Source: Candidatus Saccharibacteria bacterium UBA6175
GTDB taxonomy: Bacteria; Patescibacteriota; Saccharimonadia; Saccharimonadales; Saccharimonadaceae
Assembly: GCA_002422915.1 (NCBI GenBank)
Contig: DITV01000004.1
Span: forward strand, 141,890-205,889
DNA: 64,000 nucleotides
Direction of reading: 5' to 3'
Part shown: piece by piece, positions 51,288 through 59,841 of the stretch
How the letters are laid out: each line of letters opens with the position of its first letter
Position numbering within the stretch: position 1 is the first letter of the stretch
The notes under the pieces: generated by a model
Seen by the model: only the letters and a program-made list of their open reading frames with translations
Told to the model about the DNA's origin: nothing
Database searches by the model: none
Position numbers and translations under genes: made by a program

Positions 51288-53615
51288 ATGAAAAAGACCC
51301 GTCGGTCGCGTAATAGACGTATTACGTTACCCCCTGCGCTTCAAAAGAAACTGCAACCAGTTAACAACTGGTTCGCTGCGCGTTGGAAATGGTATAAAGG
51401 TCTCAGCAAACCTAAAAAAGTAGCATTGGTGGCCGGTCCAATTCTGGCGGTGATGATTATCATCCCACTTGCGACCTATATTTATTTTGCCAATGTAATT
51501 TCTGATCCCGACCAGTTGCTGAATTATAACAACACGGGAGTTGTCTTGCTCGACAAGGACGGCGAAGCGTTTTACAGCTTTGGAACGGCCGATCGAGGTG
51601 AACGACTGTCACTTGATCAAATTTCTGATTTTACCGAAAAAGCGCTGATTTCTTCAGAGGATAAGAACTTTTACGAGCACGGTGGCTTTTCAATCATTAG
51701 TATCCTGGGCGCTTTGCTTGCCAATGTTTCGAGTGGTGACTTTACTGCCTATGGTGGTTCAACGCTCACGCAGCAGCTCGCCAAGAACACGGTTCTATAT
51801 GATGATCAAACAATCATACGCAAGTATCAAGAATTGGCGATTGCCGTTGCCATTGAACAACAGTATACCAAAGACGAGATTCTCGATTTGTATTTGAACT
51901 CCGTCTATTACGGTGAGGGTGCCTTTGGGATTGAGGCCGCCGCAAAAACCTATTTCAATAAATCTGCAGCTGACCTTGACCTTGCAGAGAGTGCGATGCT
52001 GATCGGCATCTTGCCAGCCCCAAGCGCCTACTCGCCTATTTCTGGCAGTACTCAGTTTGCGACTGAACGGCAAGCTACGGTGCTTAGCCGTATGGTTGAT
52101 AACGGGGTGATTACGCAGGCTGAAGCTGATGCTGCCAAGGCGCAGGTGTTGACCTACGCAGAGCCCGAATCAATTTCTGGTGCAGCGCCACACTTTGCAG
52201 AAATGGTGTTGAACCAACTCTATAGTGAATACGGCGAAGAGACGGTGAACCGCTCTGGGTATAAAGTAACCACAACACTCGACCGTTCATTACAGGCCGC
52301 TGCCAATGACGCAGTTGATGCGCGTATTGGTTTTATTCAATCGAATGGTGGCTTCAACGCCTCTGTTGTGGCAGTAGATCCGAAGACCGGACACGTCCTT
52401 GCGTTAGTAGGAAGCGCCGACTACGCCAATACCGACTTTGGAAAAGTAAACATGGCCACCACGCCACGCCAGCCAGGCTCAAGCGTGAAGCCACTGTATT
52501 TTGCCGAGGCGATGCAACAGCGCTTGATTTCACCAGCGACCATCTACCAAGATGAGCCAACCGATTTTGGTGGTTACCGACCGCTTAACGCTGACCGTCA
52601 GTTCCGCGGCGATATTAGCGTTCGAAATGCGCTTGCTCAGTCACTGAATATTCCAGCGGTGAAGGTGATGCAAGAACTGGGCGTTGCAGACGCTCTCGCG
52701 GCATTGAAGCGGATGGGTATTTCAACACTCAGCAACGAAACAGATTACGGGTTGTCACTTGCACTGGGTACAGGAGAGTCGCGCTTAACAGAAATGACCA
52801 ATGCCTACGCGGCACTTGGCAACGGTGGTCGCCAGTACGACCTACGGATGATTGCTCGAATCGAAGATAAGTTTGGCGACACCATTTTTCGTGAACGAGC
52901 GAATAGCCCGCGCCAGGTAATGGGAGAAGAAGCCTCTTTCCTTATTTCCGACATACTGAATGATGAAGCTGCGCGGGCGCCAATATTTGGATCAAGCCTT
53001 AATACGGGTCGCTATGATGCTGCGGTGAAAACTGGAACCACCGAGAACGCTCGAGATGCGTGGTCGATTGGCTATACCACCCAGCTTGCGGTTGGCGTAT
53101 GGGTGGGCAATAATGACAATACCCCGATGCGTAACGGAGGAGCATCAATGGCTGGTCCGATTTGGCAGCGTGTGTTACTTGCGGGGATGAATGGCAAACA
53201 GAATGAACCATTCCGAACACCAGGTGGCGTAGAGCGACTCACGATCTGTCGTAGCAATGGACTTCGTGCAGTGGGTGGTGGCACTGACGGAACCTACCAA
53301 GAGTACTTTATTCGTGGTGCAGTGCCATCGGGCACCTGCGAAGTTCAGGTAGCACCAGTTGACACCGACGGTGACGGGGTGATTGATGAAACTGACGTGT
53401 GCGCGAACACTCCGACTGGAAGTGTTGTTGACGAAACCGGATGCGTTGTTGCAGAAGACGGCGCCACTATAGATACCGATGGTGACGGAGTGCTTGATGC
53501 TGATGATCGATGCGCCGGGACACCTGTGAACTCAGTCGTAGATGAGAACGGTTGTCGACCCGAAGACGGTGATGGCGATGAAACACCTGTCGTGCCACTG
53601 CAACCCGCTGCATAA
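51288..53615 (+). CDS. Class A penicillin-binding protein with thrombospondin type 3-like calcium repeats at the C-terminus
   Basis: A 775-residue bifunctional peptidoglycan synthase. A basic cytoplasmic head and a membrane helix (about residues 45-68) precede the glycosyltransferase domain (SSEDKNFYEHGG, GGSTLTQQLAKN, LDLYLNSVYYGEGAFG-type motifs). The transpeptidase domain has PGSSVKP (S-x-x-K), SLN and KTGTTEN. Residues of about 690-765 add two DTDGDGVxD units with Cys pairs (thrombospondin type 3-like), an unusual calcium-binding tail for a PBP. TATAAT ends 8 bases before the ATG, with GAGGAG between. It is probably the main wall polymerase. Confidence 0.94.
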   Translation: MKKTRRSRNRRITLPPALQKKLQPVNNWFAARWKWYKGLSKPKKVALVAGPILAVMIIIPLATYIYFANVISDPDQLLNYNNTGVVLLDKDGEAFYSFGTADRGERLSLDQISDFTEKALISSEDKNFYEHGGFSIISILGALLANVSSGDFTAYGGSTLTQQLAKNTVLYDDQTIIRKYQELAIAVAIEQQYTKDEILDLYLNSVYYGEGAFGIEAAAKTYFNKSAADLDLAESAMLIGILPAPSAYSPISGSTQFATERQATVLSRMVDNGVITQAEADAAKAQVLTYAEPESISGAAPHFAEMVLNQLYSEYGEETVNRSGYKVTTTLDRSLQAAANDAVDARIGFIQSNGGFNASVVAVDPKTGHVLALVGSADYANTDFGKVNMATTPRQPGSSVKPLYFAEAMQQRLISPATIYQDEPTDFGGYRPLNADRQFRGDISVRNALAQSLNIPAVKVMQELGVADALAALKRMGISTLSNETDYGLSLALGTGESRLTEMTNAYAALGNGGRQYDLRMIARIEDKFGDTIFRERANSPRQVMGEEASFLISDILNDEAARAPIFGSSLNTGRYDAAVKTGTTENARDAWSIGYTTQLAVGVWVGNNDNTPMRNGGASMAGPIWQRVLLAGMNGKQNEPFRTPGGVERLTICRSNGLRAVGGGTDGTYQEYFIRGAVPSGTCEVQVAPVDTDGDGVIDETDVCANTPTGSVVDETGCVVAEDGATIDTDGDGVLDADDRCAGTPVNSVVDENGCRPEDGDGDETPVVPLQPAA

Positions 53616-53653
53616 GTGGTATAATTAGCACAAGCAATGTATTGGATTTTCCT

Positions 53654-54316
53654 ATGTTAGAGTCTATTCTCCAATTTATCGAGCAGCTGTCCGGGTATGT
53701 CTCTGTTGAAGTGTTCGCCTTTGTCGCCTCGTTCCTTGAAGAACTGATTGCGCCCATCCCTTCGCCTTTTGTGATGACCATTGCCGGATCAATGGCCGCT
53801 GCCCAAGGCTCACCGTTCTGGTACCTGCTCATTATCGCAATGATCGCTGCGCTTGGTAAAACGATCGCCGCCATGATTTGGTACGTTGTTGCCGATAAAG
53901 CAGAAGATGTTGTCCTCAGTAAAGTGGGTCGATACGTTGGGCTGACGCACAAACAAGTTGAGCATTTCGGGGCTCGCTTTTCGGGACGAAAGCGTGACTA
54001 CATTACGCTGTTTATCATCCGTGCTACACCGATTATCCCGAGTGCACCTATTTCAATATTGGCGGGCTTCTTGTCTCTTCCGAAGAAGATGTTCCTGATT
54101 ACTACCTATTTTGGGACGATCGTGCGCGATTTCGTCTACCTCTACATTGGCTATAGCGGCATTGAAGCGGCAACAGTCTTGGTTGAAGGTGTCGAAGGTG
54201 TTAGCTCGATCATTACCATTTTAATGGCGATTGCAGCCGTTGGGGTGGGGATATGGATTATTGTTCGAAAGCGCCGTATGAATAAACAGGCTAAAAAAGA
54301 CGATTCAACACAATGA
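53654..54316 (+). CDS. DedA-family membrane protein
   Basis: A 220-residue polytopic protein with about five hydrophobic segments. The DedA/VTT features are EELIAPIPSPFVMTIAGSMA near residues 32-51, GRYVGLTHKQVEHFGARFSG and IRATPIIPSAPISILAGFLS (the F/I-x-R-x-x-P-x-x-x-P-x-x-x-x-G loop). Members flip undecaprenyl phosphate or phospholipids. I start at ATG 53654; an in-frame TTG at 53642 is possible. The stop overlaps the start of the next gene (ATGA). Confidence 0.9.
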   Translation: MLESILQFIEQLSGYVSVEVFAFVASFLEELIAPIPSPFVMTIAGSMAAAQGSPFWYLLIIAMIAALGKTIAAMIWYVVADKAEDVVLSKVGRYVGLTHKQVEHFGARFSGRKRDYITLFIIRATPIIPSAPISILAGFLSLPKKMFLITTYFGTIVRDFVYLYIGYSGIEAATVLVEGVEGVSSIITILMAIAAVGVGIWIIVRKRRMNKQAKKDDSTQ

Positions 54317-55071
54317 GACGGTTCGGGCTCATATTCCTCTCGTTTGTCCTCGTTGTGACGCTTTATTCGTTTGCGCCAGATGAGAATGTGTCGGCGGCCG
54401 ACTTCCAGATGCAGACGGGCAGTTACGTGGGAACTGGGGTCACGGGACTCGCTGTGAGCGGCCTTGGCTTTCAGCCTGATTTTGTGATGATTAAATCGGC
54501 CACGACAAACGGGTCGGTGTTGTTTAAAACCAGCGCAATGCCAGCCAATACCACGGCATTCTTAAGCGCAACTGCGGTGAATACCGCTACCGCTATTACC
54601 CTCGACTCTGATGGCTTCACGCTGGGTACACTGGTGAACGTGAACGCAAGCGGTGTGGTGTATTTTTGGACAGCGGTTGGCGGATCGGACTGTACGGCAA
54701 CTGGCAACTTCTGTGTGGGAACATACACCGGCACGGGTGGTACCCGCTCCATTACGGTTGGGTTTCAGCCAGAAACAGTAATAGTGAAGCGATCAACCAA
54801 CATTGCCGGGCATTTTCGTACAGCAAGTATGCCGGCCAACCGGACGGAGTACTTTGTGAGCACCGCCGCCGATACGACGGGCGCCTTTATTGCCTCGTTC
54901 GGAGCAACAAACTTTAACGTCGGCGCAAGCGATAATACCAGTGCGGCAGTCTACTACTACGTTGCATTTGGAGGGGCGAATTCAGCAGAGGGTACCTATA
55001 CCGGTAACGGCGTCGATAACCGAGACATTACGGGTATTGGCATTACCCCCGATATGGTAGTCGTAAATATC
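54313..55071 (+). pseudogene. Secreted repeat protein, 3' end lost at a junction with atpA
   Basis: The frame opens at 54313 with a signal peptide (residues 1-31) and three repeats built on G-x-Y-x-G-T/N-G and GFQPDFVMIK (also VGFQPETVIVKRS, then IGITPDMVVV). The third repeat stops after TPDMVVV (about 55065). From there the frame continues to 55233 only as the antisense of atpA, with no repeat character. A full-length protein would need more sequence. The gene overlaps dedA by ATGA. It probably encodes a wall or surface protein. Loss of its end coincides with loss of the atpA end. Confidence 0.75.
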
Positions 55072-55713
55072 GGCCAACACGACAATCGTGTGATCCATCG
55101 CTCCCGACTTTCGGAGGCCAGCCAGCAGGCTCTCGATATCGACTTTACGCTTTCCGACAAGCACATACACCACAACTCGATCAGTGCCGATTTGGTTGGC
55201 GCTCAGTTGGCTCAGCATGGTGCTTTTTCCTGATTTGCTATCTCCCAGAAAGGCAATACGCTGGCCAAGCACGACGGGGAAGAACATATCAACGGCAGTA
55301 ACACCTGTCGCGAGTTGCTCGTTGAGCGCACTTCGATCCATAATACCGGGTGCCGCATTAAATACCCCGGAGGTCTGGGTGGTTTTGATTGGTCCTTTGC
55401 CATCGAGAGGCTTGCCCATTGGGTCAACCACGCGACCAATAAGCTGTTTCCCTACGGGAATACGCAGCAGATCCTCTTGCTCGACAACCAGTGTGCCCAC
55501 CGCCATTGCCTCAGAATCAATATTGAATAGAATCACCTTGTCACCGTAGGCTTCACGAACTAAGCCACGCTGACCATCTTCAAATAAGACCTGCGCACCC
55601 AGCCGAATACCTTCAAGCCCGCGTACTTCAATCAAAAAGCTGTTGACGGCAATCACTTCACCGGTCAGGTGATTGGCTTCGACAAGTTTTTGAAATGTTC
55701 GATTATCAAACAC
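55063..55713 (-). pseudogene. atpA: ATP synthase F1 alpha subunit, 3'-truncated
   Basis: The frame starts at GTG 55713 (8-base overlap with atpH) with VFDNRTFQKLVEANHLTGEV, then RVVDPMGKPLDGKG, the P-loop FLGDSKSGKST (about residues 153-163), and VYVLVGKRKVDIESLLAGLR up to TIVVLAD. The downstream half of the nucleotide-binding domain and the whole C-terminal domain (about 280 residues) are missing. After about 55074 the frame runs on into foreign sequence and stops at 54982. atpG, atpD and atpC, which should follow, are absent. This is either a genomic deletion or an assembly join. Confidence 0.85.
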
Positions 55714-56200
55714 GGCGAAGCACCTCGCCAAAAGCGGCGCTGTTATCGAGTAGCTGACGACGGAATGACCAATCGAACACACGGCTGCCGTATCTGATGA
55801 CTGCACCACCAAGAATGGTGGAGTTGAACTGGAAAGAAACAAAAATCGACGGAGAAATCGATGAACGGCACCATGCGACGAGCGTCCGTTTCAGAGAACT
55901 GGTGACCGGGGCAGCCAGTGTGATGGTGACTGTTTCGGTGTGACGCTTGAAATCCTCGAGAGTTTTGATGAGCGTTGCCATATCGCGGCTGTCTGTGGGC
56001 CCGCCATCACCCCAGTGGCTAATAATTGCTCGAGCCGGTTCGGTTAGCTCGGGGGCTGCTGGTCCCTTTTTCTTGCTGACCCGTCTCCTGATAGACTCCT
56101 GATTAAACCACTTAGCGTACTCCTTCACCTCAAGAGTAGCCCGCACCAATTCTTCGGGAGTGGCAATAGAATCCGGAAGTGCGAACTTTTTACGCTTCAT
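55706..56200 (-). CDS. atpH: ATP synthase delta subunit
   Basis: A 164-residue delta (OSCP) subunit linking F1 to the peripheral stalk. The C-terminal signature is FNSTILGGAVIRYGSRVFDW (about residues 128-147), matching the family L-x-G-G-x-x-I-x-x-G-D/S-x-x-x-D. The N-terminal half is more diverged and includes a basic RRRVSKKKGP. It begins at the ATG at 56200, overlapping atpF by 11 bases, and its last 8 bases overlap atpA. Confidence 0.85.
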   Translation of the reverse strand: MKRKKFALPDSIATPEELVRATLEVKEYAKWFNQESIRRRVSKKKGPAAPELTEPARAIISHWGDGGPTDSRDMATLIKTLEDFKRHTETVTITLAAPVTSSLKRTLVAWCRSSISPSIFVSFQFNSTILGGAVIRYGSRVFDWSFRRQLLDNSAAFGEVLRRV

Positions 56201-56792
56201 CGGCGACCGCTTTCTTAAAATCGTCTTTGTGCTCTTCGAGCATCTTGGTCAAATAAGCCGTCTGAGCACCAAGATCGACATCGTGCTGAAGCGTTTCGAG
56301 AAGGAAGGATAGGACTGCATCAGATAATTTGCTATCGATTTGTGCCAGCACCTTTTCTTTTTCGACCTTGAGTTCCTCGGCGAGTTTCGCTTTCATCTCT
56401 TCTTTGTAGGCTTCCATTTCCTTGCGACCGCCATTGATGGCTTCATCGGCCTGAACGTGCATATCTTTCAAGGCTGCTTTGTAGCCTTCGAGCTCGTCAT
56501 TCACAATCTTTGCACCGATTTTATGAAGTTGGTCGGTGAGCATTCCAGCAGTTCCTGCCAGGTCCTTTTCAAAGCCCTGCTTTTGGTTCTCTAGTGCTTT
56601 TCGAAACGCATCCTCGGCCTCACCGATTAGACGGGCTTTCATTCCAGCGGTCAGGTGGGGTGTTTGGTCCTCTTCACGGCGCTTTTCGGATTTTTCGGGA
56701 CGGTAATGAGCGATAGCATGCTGCACTGCTAGTGTGGCAATGATGCCGACAGCTAGCGCGTTAACCATTAAGAATATTTCAAACCCACTCAT
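56190..56792 (-). CDS. atpF: ATP synthase b subunit
   Basis: A 200-residue stalk subunit with one membrane helix (residues 3-27) and a long charged coiled coil with FRKALENQKQGFEKDLAGTA and KEEMKAKLAEELKVEKEKVL. The identification rests on architecture and on its place before atpH and atpA. It overlaps atpH by 11 bases. No atpB (a) or atpE (c) gene is seen upstream, so these lie elsewhere or are missing. Confidence 0.8.
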   Translation of the reverse strand: MSGFEIFLMVNALAVGIIATLAVQHAIAHYRPEKSEKRREEDQTPHLTAGMKARLIGEAEDAFRKALENQKQGFEKDLAGTAGMLTDQLHKIGAKIVNDELEGYKAALKDMHVQADEAINGGRKEMEAYKEEMKAKLAEELKVEKEKVLAQIDSKLSDAVLSFLLETLQHDVDLGAQTAYLTKMLEEHKDDFKKAVADEA

Positions 56793-56805
56793 TTGCGTTG
56801 CCCAC

Positions 56806-57642
56806 TTATAGTCTTGTTAATATTAAATATATTGCCACAAATGCGGCCGCAAGAATAGCGAGAACCAGCCCTGACATCTGTATCACATTGCGATAGACGG
56901 CCGACTGAGAAAGAGGATTGCGGCCAACAGAAATGATTCCGTTGCGAATCATTGAGTAGACAATAATAACAACGATAATGAGGCTGACAAGGAAAATAGC
57001 TGCACTGAGAATGATAGGCAGTGGGCTCACCTCTCGACCGGCAAATGAGTTGGCCAGGTTCTGTATGGCTGCCGGAATAATCGTTCGTTCTGGCTGCTTA
57101 AAGTACGACGACACGTTGACAAGAACGGGGACTTGTCCGATGCTCACTTCTCTTTCGCTTCCGTCACTATTCTTGATTGACTGGACGACGGGTCGTTGCA
57201 GCGTCCCTTGGGCGACGCCGATAATTCGGGCATTGTCGGTGGCTTTCATGCCAATGCCGGCAATTGGCGAGGCGGTAATGTAATCTCCCCGAGCGATTTC
57301 ACCATTGATATCGCTCACGAGCACGTCCATGGTGCCACTTGTGGCAACTTGAATTTGGTTGGTCACGGAGCTGGTGATAGAGATGGAAGAACTATTGGCA
57401 CTTACCACAACGCCCAGCAAGTTCTCGACGTTCTCGTTGGTCGCGGCGGTGACTTCGTCTGAAGAGTTTTCACGTAAGCTGACGAGGGTGCTGACAGAAA
57501 GGTTTTCGCTTGAGCTGTATCCCTCAGAAATAAGTGGCCCCGCCAACACGGGTACGATTGGCATGATGGACAGTGCAATCATCAAAGCCGCCGCCAGAAG
57601 GGGGCGCAGAGAGGTAGACGGGTAAGGCAGTCGACGAAGCAT
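56806..57642 (-). CDS. Exported membrane protein upstream of atpF, unknown
   Basis: A protein of about 278 residues with a signal-like N-terminal helix, an outside beta-rich region (about residues 40-190, rich in Ser, Val, Thr and Asn, with GVVVSANSSSISITSSVTN and DYITASPIAGIGMKATDNAR), and two C-terminal membrane helices. It is not an a or c subunit. Of two adjacent ATGs I favour 57642, because TACAAT (complement of 57649-57654) ends 6 bases before it, the spacing used by many genes here. It may be co-transcribed with atpF (13-base gap). Confidence 0.6.
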   Translation of the reverse strand: MLRRLPYPSTSLRPLLAAALMIALSIMPIVPVLAGPLISEGYSSSENLSVSTLVSLRENSSDEVTAATNENVENLLGVVVSANSSSISITSSVTNQIQVATSGTMDVLVSDINGEIARGDYITASPIAGIGMKATDNARIIGVAQGTLQRPVVQSIKNSDGSEREVSIGQVPVLVNVSSYFKQPERTIIPAAIQNLANSFAGREVSPLPIILSAAIFLVSLIIVVIIVYSMIRNGIISVGRNPLSQSAVYRNVIQMSGLVLAILAAAFVAIYLILTRL

Positions 57643-57894
57643 CATGAGATTGTATATTCCTTACGCTTATCATATCGTAAACTGCATCAGATTACGACGC
57701 CTTGACGGAATTTAAGAAAATGCTTGTGCTGGTGCAAATCTTAGCATATGATTAAAACAGTAGCGTTTTATAAAACGCCTTGCTTGCTTTTTTCGTAAGC
57801 TTTTAGTACTATTGTTATTGTGTTTCACGCCAAAACTAAGTAATAAAGGTCGGAGTGCGTGAAGCTGTACATAGTACAAGGAGTGTAAAATCAC
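57643..57894. other. Intergenic stretch upstream of a small reading frame
   Basis: A+T-rich, without a convincing gene. It contains the palindrome TGTACATAGTACA (57867-57879) followed at once by AAGGAG. The palindrome shares the core TGTACATA with the direct repeat at 20615-20640. TTAAAACAGTAGCG and TTTTATAAAACGCC stretches suggest promoters but none is clear. Confidence 0.4.
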
Positions 57895-57987
57895 ATGCCT
57901 ATAGCCATCGAATTTGTGCCATCACGGCGCAAAAAGATAGCAGTGGATGTGGTGCCCGCCGAATGGCGAATCTTCATTGCTCACTAG
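57895..57987 (+). CDS. Candidate 30-residue small protein
   Basis: A short frame MPIAIEFVPSRRKKIAVDVV plus 10 residues ending WRIFIAH. It is preceded by AAGGAG (57878-57883) 11 bases from the ATG and by a palindrome, and is followed 50 bases later by a terminator. Pieces alternate hydrophobic and basic residues. It could be a real microprotein or a leader peptide. Evidence is only signals and position. Confidence 0.4.
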   Translation: MPIAIEFVPSRRKKIAVDVVPAEWRIFIAH

Positions 57988-58025
57988 TGCTTCAATTCGA
58001 TTGAAACACTGAGCACCCCAAAACT

Positions 58026-58075
58026 CGAAAAAAAGAAAAAACACCCCAAGGCACCGGGGTGTTTTACATTTTTAT
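58026..58075. terminator. Bidirectional terminator before dsbA-like gene
   Basis: AACACCCC (58041-58048) pairs with GGGGTGTT (58057-58064). The minus side has TTTTTTCTTTTTTTC (complement of 58026-58040) and the plus side TTACATTTTTA, so it can stop both the small plus-strand transcript and the dsbA transcript. Confidence 0.88.
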
Positions 58076-58081
58076 GACTAA

Positions 58082-58774
58082 TTATTCAGCGAGGGCTGCG
58101 TCGAGCAACTTTTTAATCTCTGTCAGGTCACCGTTTGAGAAGCCTGCACTTACTGCTGATGAGAGCTTCTCGCCATTGAGGATAAAGGTTGGGGTTGAGT
58201 CGACTGCTTGCTTATTGCCAAGTGCCTGGTCGAACAATACCTTTTGGTTAACGGCGCTTGAGGCGATGTCGGCGGTGAAAGTGTCTATGTTGAGACCAAT
58301 TTGCTCAGCGTAGGAAGTAAAGATGTCGGTCCGTTCAGTGCCACTGGCGGTCTTCCATGCATTCTGGTTTTCGTAGATGAGGTCGTGCATTTCCCAGTAT
58401 TTATCTTGCTGACCAGCCGCTTCAGCTGCGGCCGCAGCAGCACGAGCATTCGGGTGAATTGAAGTGAGTGGGAAGTTTCGGAAAACGAATGAGATCCTGT
58501 CGCCGTACTCGGCAAGAAGTGTTTTCACTCCTGGGTGTGCACTGGCACAACCAGGGCATTCAAAATCGCCATACTCAATCAGTACGACCTTGCTCTCGGT
58601 ATTGTTAAATACGCGATCGCCGATGTTGCCACTCTGCTCTGAGGCGGCTTGAACGACGTTGGCGTCGACAGATGAGACGTCGATTTGGGTTGATGTCGAG
58701 CGTGAGTAGAGGACGAGTCCTCCAAGAAGTAAGACGACGATCGCCGTAAAAATGATCCAAGCAGTTTTGCTCAT
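58082..58774 (-). CDS. Membrane-anchored DsbA-like thiol oxidoreductase
   Basis: A 230-residue thioredoxin-fold protein of the DsbA/BdbD group. A single membrane helix (residues 5-24) anchors it outside. The active motif is FECPGC (Cys73, Cys76), followed by the helical insertion (AAAAAEAAGQQDKYWEMHDL) and the cis-Pro loop VDSTPTFILN. It should make disulfides in exported proteins, several of which in this window have paired Cys. The start at 58774 has GGAGG about 10 bases upstream and a TATAAT further upstream (complement of 58804-58809), so this gene has a normal leader. Confidence 0.88.
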   Translation of the reverse strand: MSKTAWIIFTAIVVLLLGGLVLYSRSTSTQIDVSSVDANVVQAASEQSGNIGDRVFNNTESKVVLIEYGDFECPGCASAHPGVKTLLAEYGDRISFVFRNFPLTSIHPNARAAAAAAEAAGQQDKYWEMHDLIYENQNAWKTASGTERTDIFTSYAEQIGLNIDTFTADIASSAVNQKVLFDQALGNKQAVDSTPTFILNGEKLSSAVSAGFSNGDLTEIKKLLDAALAE

Positions 58775-58862
58775 GTGTAGAAACCTCCAGTAAATACTTG
58801 TTTTATTATAGCAGAATTGCCGCCCTCGCATCGTACGAAAATAGGGCGTACAATAAGCGTGT

Positions 58863-59807
58863 ATGGGTGCCATCCTCTGGATATTATTTGTTGTCTTGCT
58901 CACCTTATTAATCTGGGTATTTTCGATTCGTATTCGCCCAAGCGGGTTTAGTCAGTTTGAACTAAAGCGACGTGCGCTCAGCGACTCACAGATGAAAAAA
59001 GTGCTGTCGCGTGACAAAAAAGTGCCGGCACTGCAGGCAATTATCATGATCAAGCAACTCGTGCTATTGGTGGTGACCGCGTGGGTGTCTGTCTTGGCGT
59101 TCGGCTGGCTATGGGGTGTCCTGGTGATGCTCGCTGTCGTTCTGCTGCTTCAGCCGGTGAGTCGCATTGGCTTTATCTACCGTACAGCCCAGAAGTACTA
59201 CGAGCAGATTGAGCCGTGGATAGTACGGCATAAGGCGTTCATCAAAGCTGCTCCGTTTCTGGCACATAGTACAAGAGATGATCACCGGGTATTCCATTCT
59301 CGTGAAGAGTTAGCACACACCATCGAACAATCCGGCGATATCCTTACCGCCAACGAGAAGACGCTCCTTGCCAGCGCCTTGGTGTTTCGTGACAAAACCG
59401 TAAAGCAGGTGATGACACCCAAAAAAGATATGGTAACCGTACCGGCCAGTGAGTTTTTAGGGCCGCTTGTCTTGAGTGAGCTCCACCGTAGCGGACACAG
59501 TCGGCTACCCGTTATTGGCAAGGACATACACCACGTCGTCGGCGTGCTTTATTTGCAGGATTTACTCTCGCTTAATAACAAGAAGTCGCTGACTGCCGAA
59601 AAGGCGATGGACCCGAAGGTCCATTACGTAGGACACAACGACACACTTGAAACGGCGCTCGGTATTTTCCTGCGCAGCCACCACCATTTATGTATTGTGC
59701 TGAACGACGATGGTCAAACGGTAGGACTCGTTACCATTGAAGACGTGCTGGAAGCCCTCATCGGACGCAAGATTCTTGATGAAGACGATCCTACCGACCA
59801 GCGCTAG
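58863..59807 (+). CDS. CorC/HlyC-like membrane protein with CBS pair
   Basis: A 314-residue protein with two or three hydrophobic segments at the N-terminus (about residues 2-20 and 58-85) in place of a full DUF21 domain, then two CBS domains (about 180-300): VKQVMTPKKDMVTV, HSRLPVIGKDIHHVVGVLYL, AMDPKVHYVGHNDTLETALG and VGLVTIEDVLEALIG. Relatives are implicated in Mg2+/Co2+ homeostasis. The usual C-terminal CorC_HlyC domain is missing, so it is a short form. TACAAT ends 8 bases before the ATG. Confidence 0.8.
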   Translation: MGAILWILFVVLLTLLIWVFSIRIRPSGFSQFELKRRALSDSQMKKVLSRDKKVPALQAIIMIKQLVLLVVTAWVSVLAFGWLWGVLVMLAVVLLLQPVSRIGFIYRTAQKYYEQIEPWIVRHKAFIKAAPFLAHSTRDDHRVFHSREELAHTIEQSGDILTANEKTLLASALVFRDKTVKQVMTPKKDMVTVPASEFLGPLVLSELHRSGHSRLPVIGKDIHHVVGVLYLQDLLSLNNKKSLTAEKAMDPKVHYVGHNDTLETALGIFLRSHHHLCIVLNDDGQTVGLVTIEDVLEALIGRKILDEDDPTDQR

Positions 59808-59841
59808 GATAATAGAGGTCAAAATGGTATAGTGGGTGATA

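Noticed and set aside
55075..55233. C-terminal part of the plus-strand surface protein
   Set aside because: It is only the antisense of conserved atpA codons and lacks the repeat pattern of the preceding residues.
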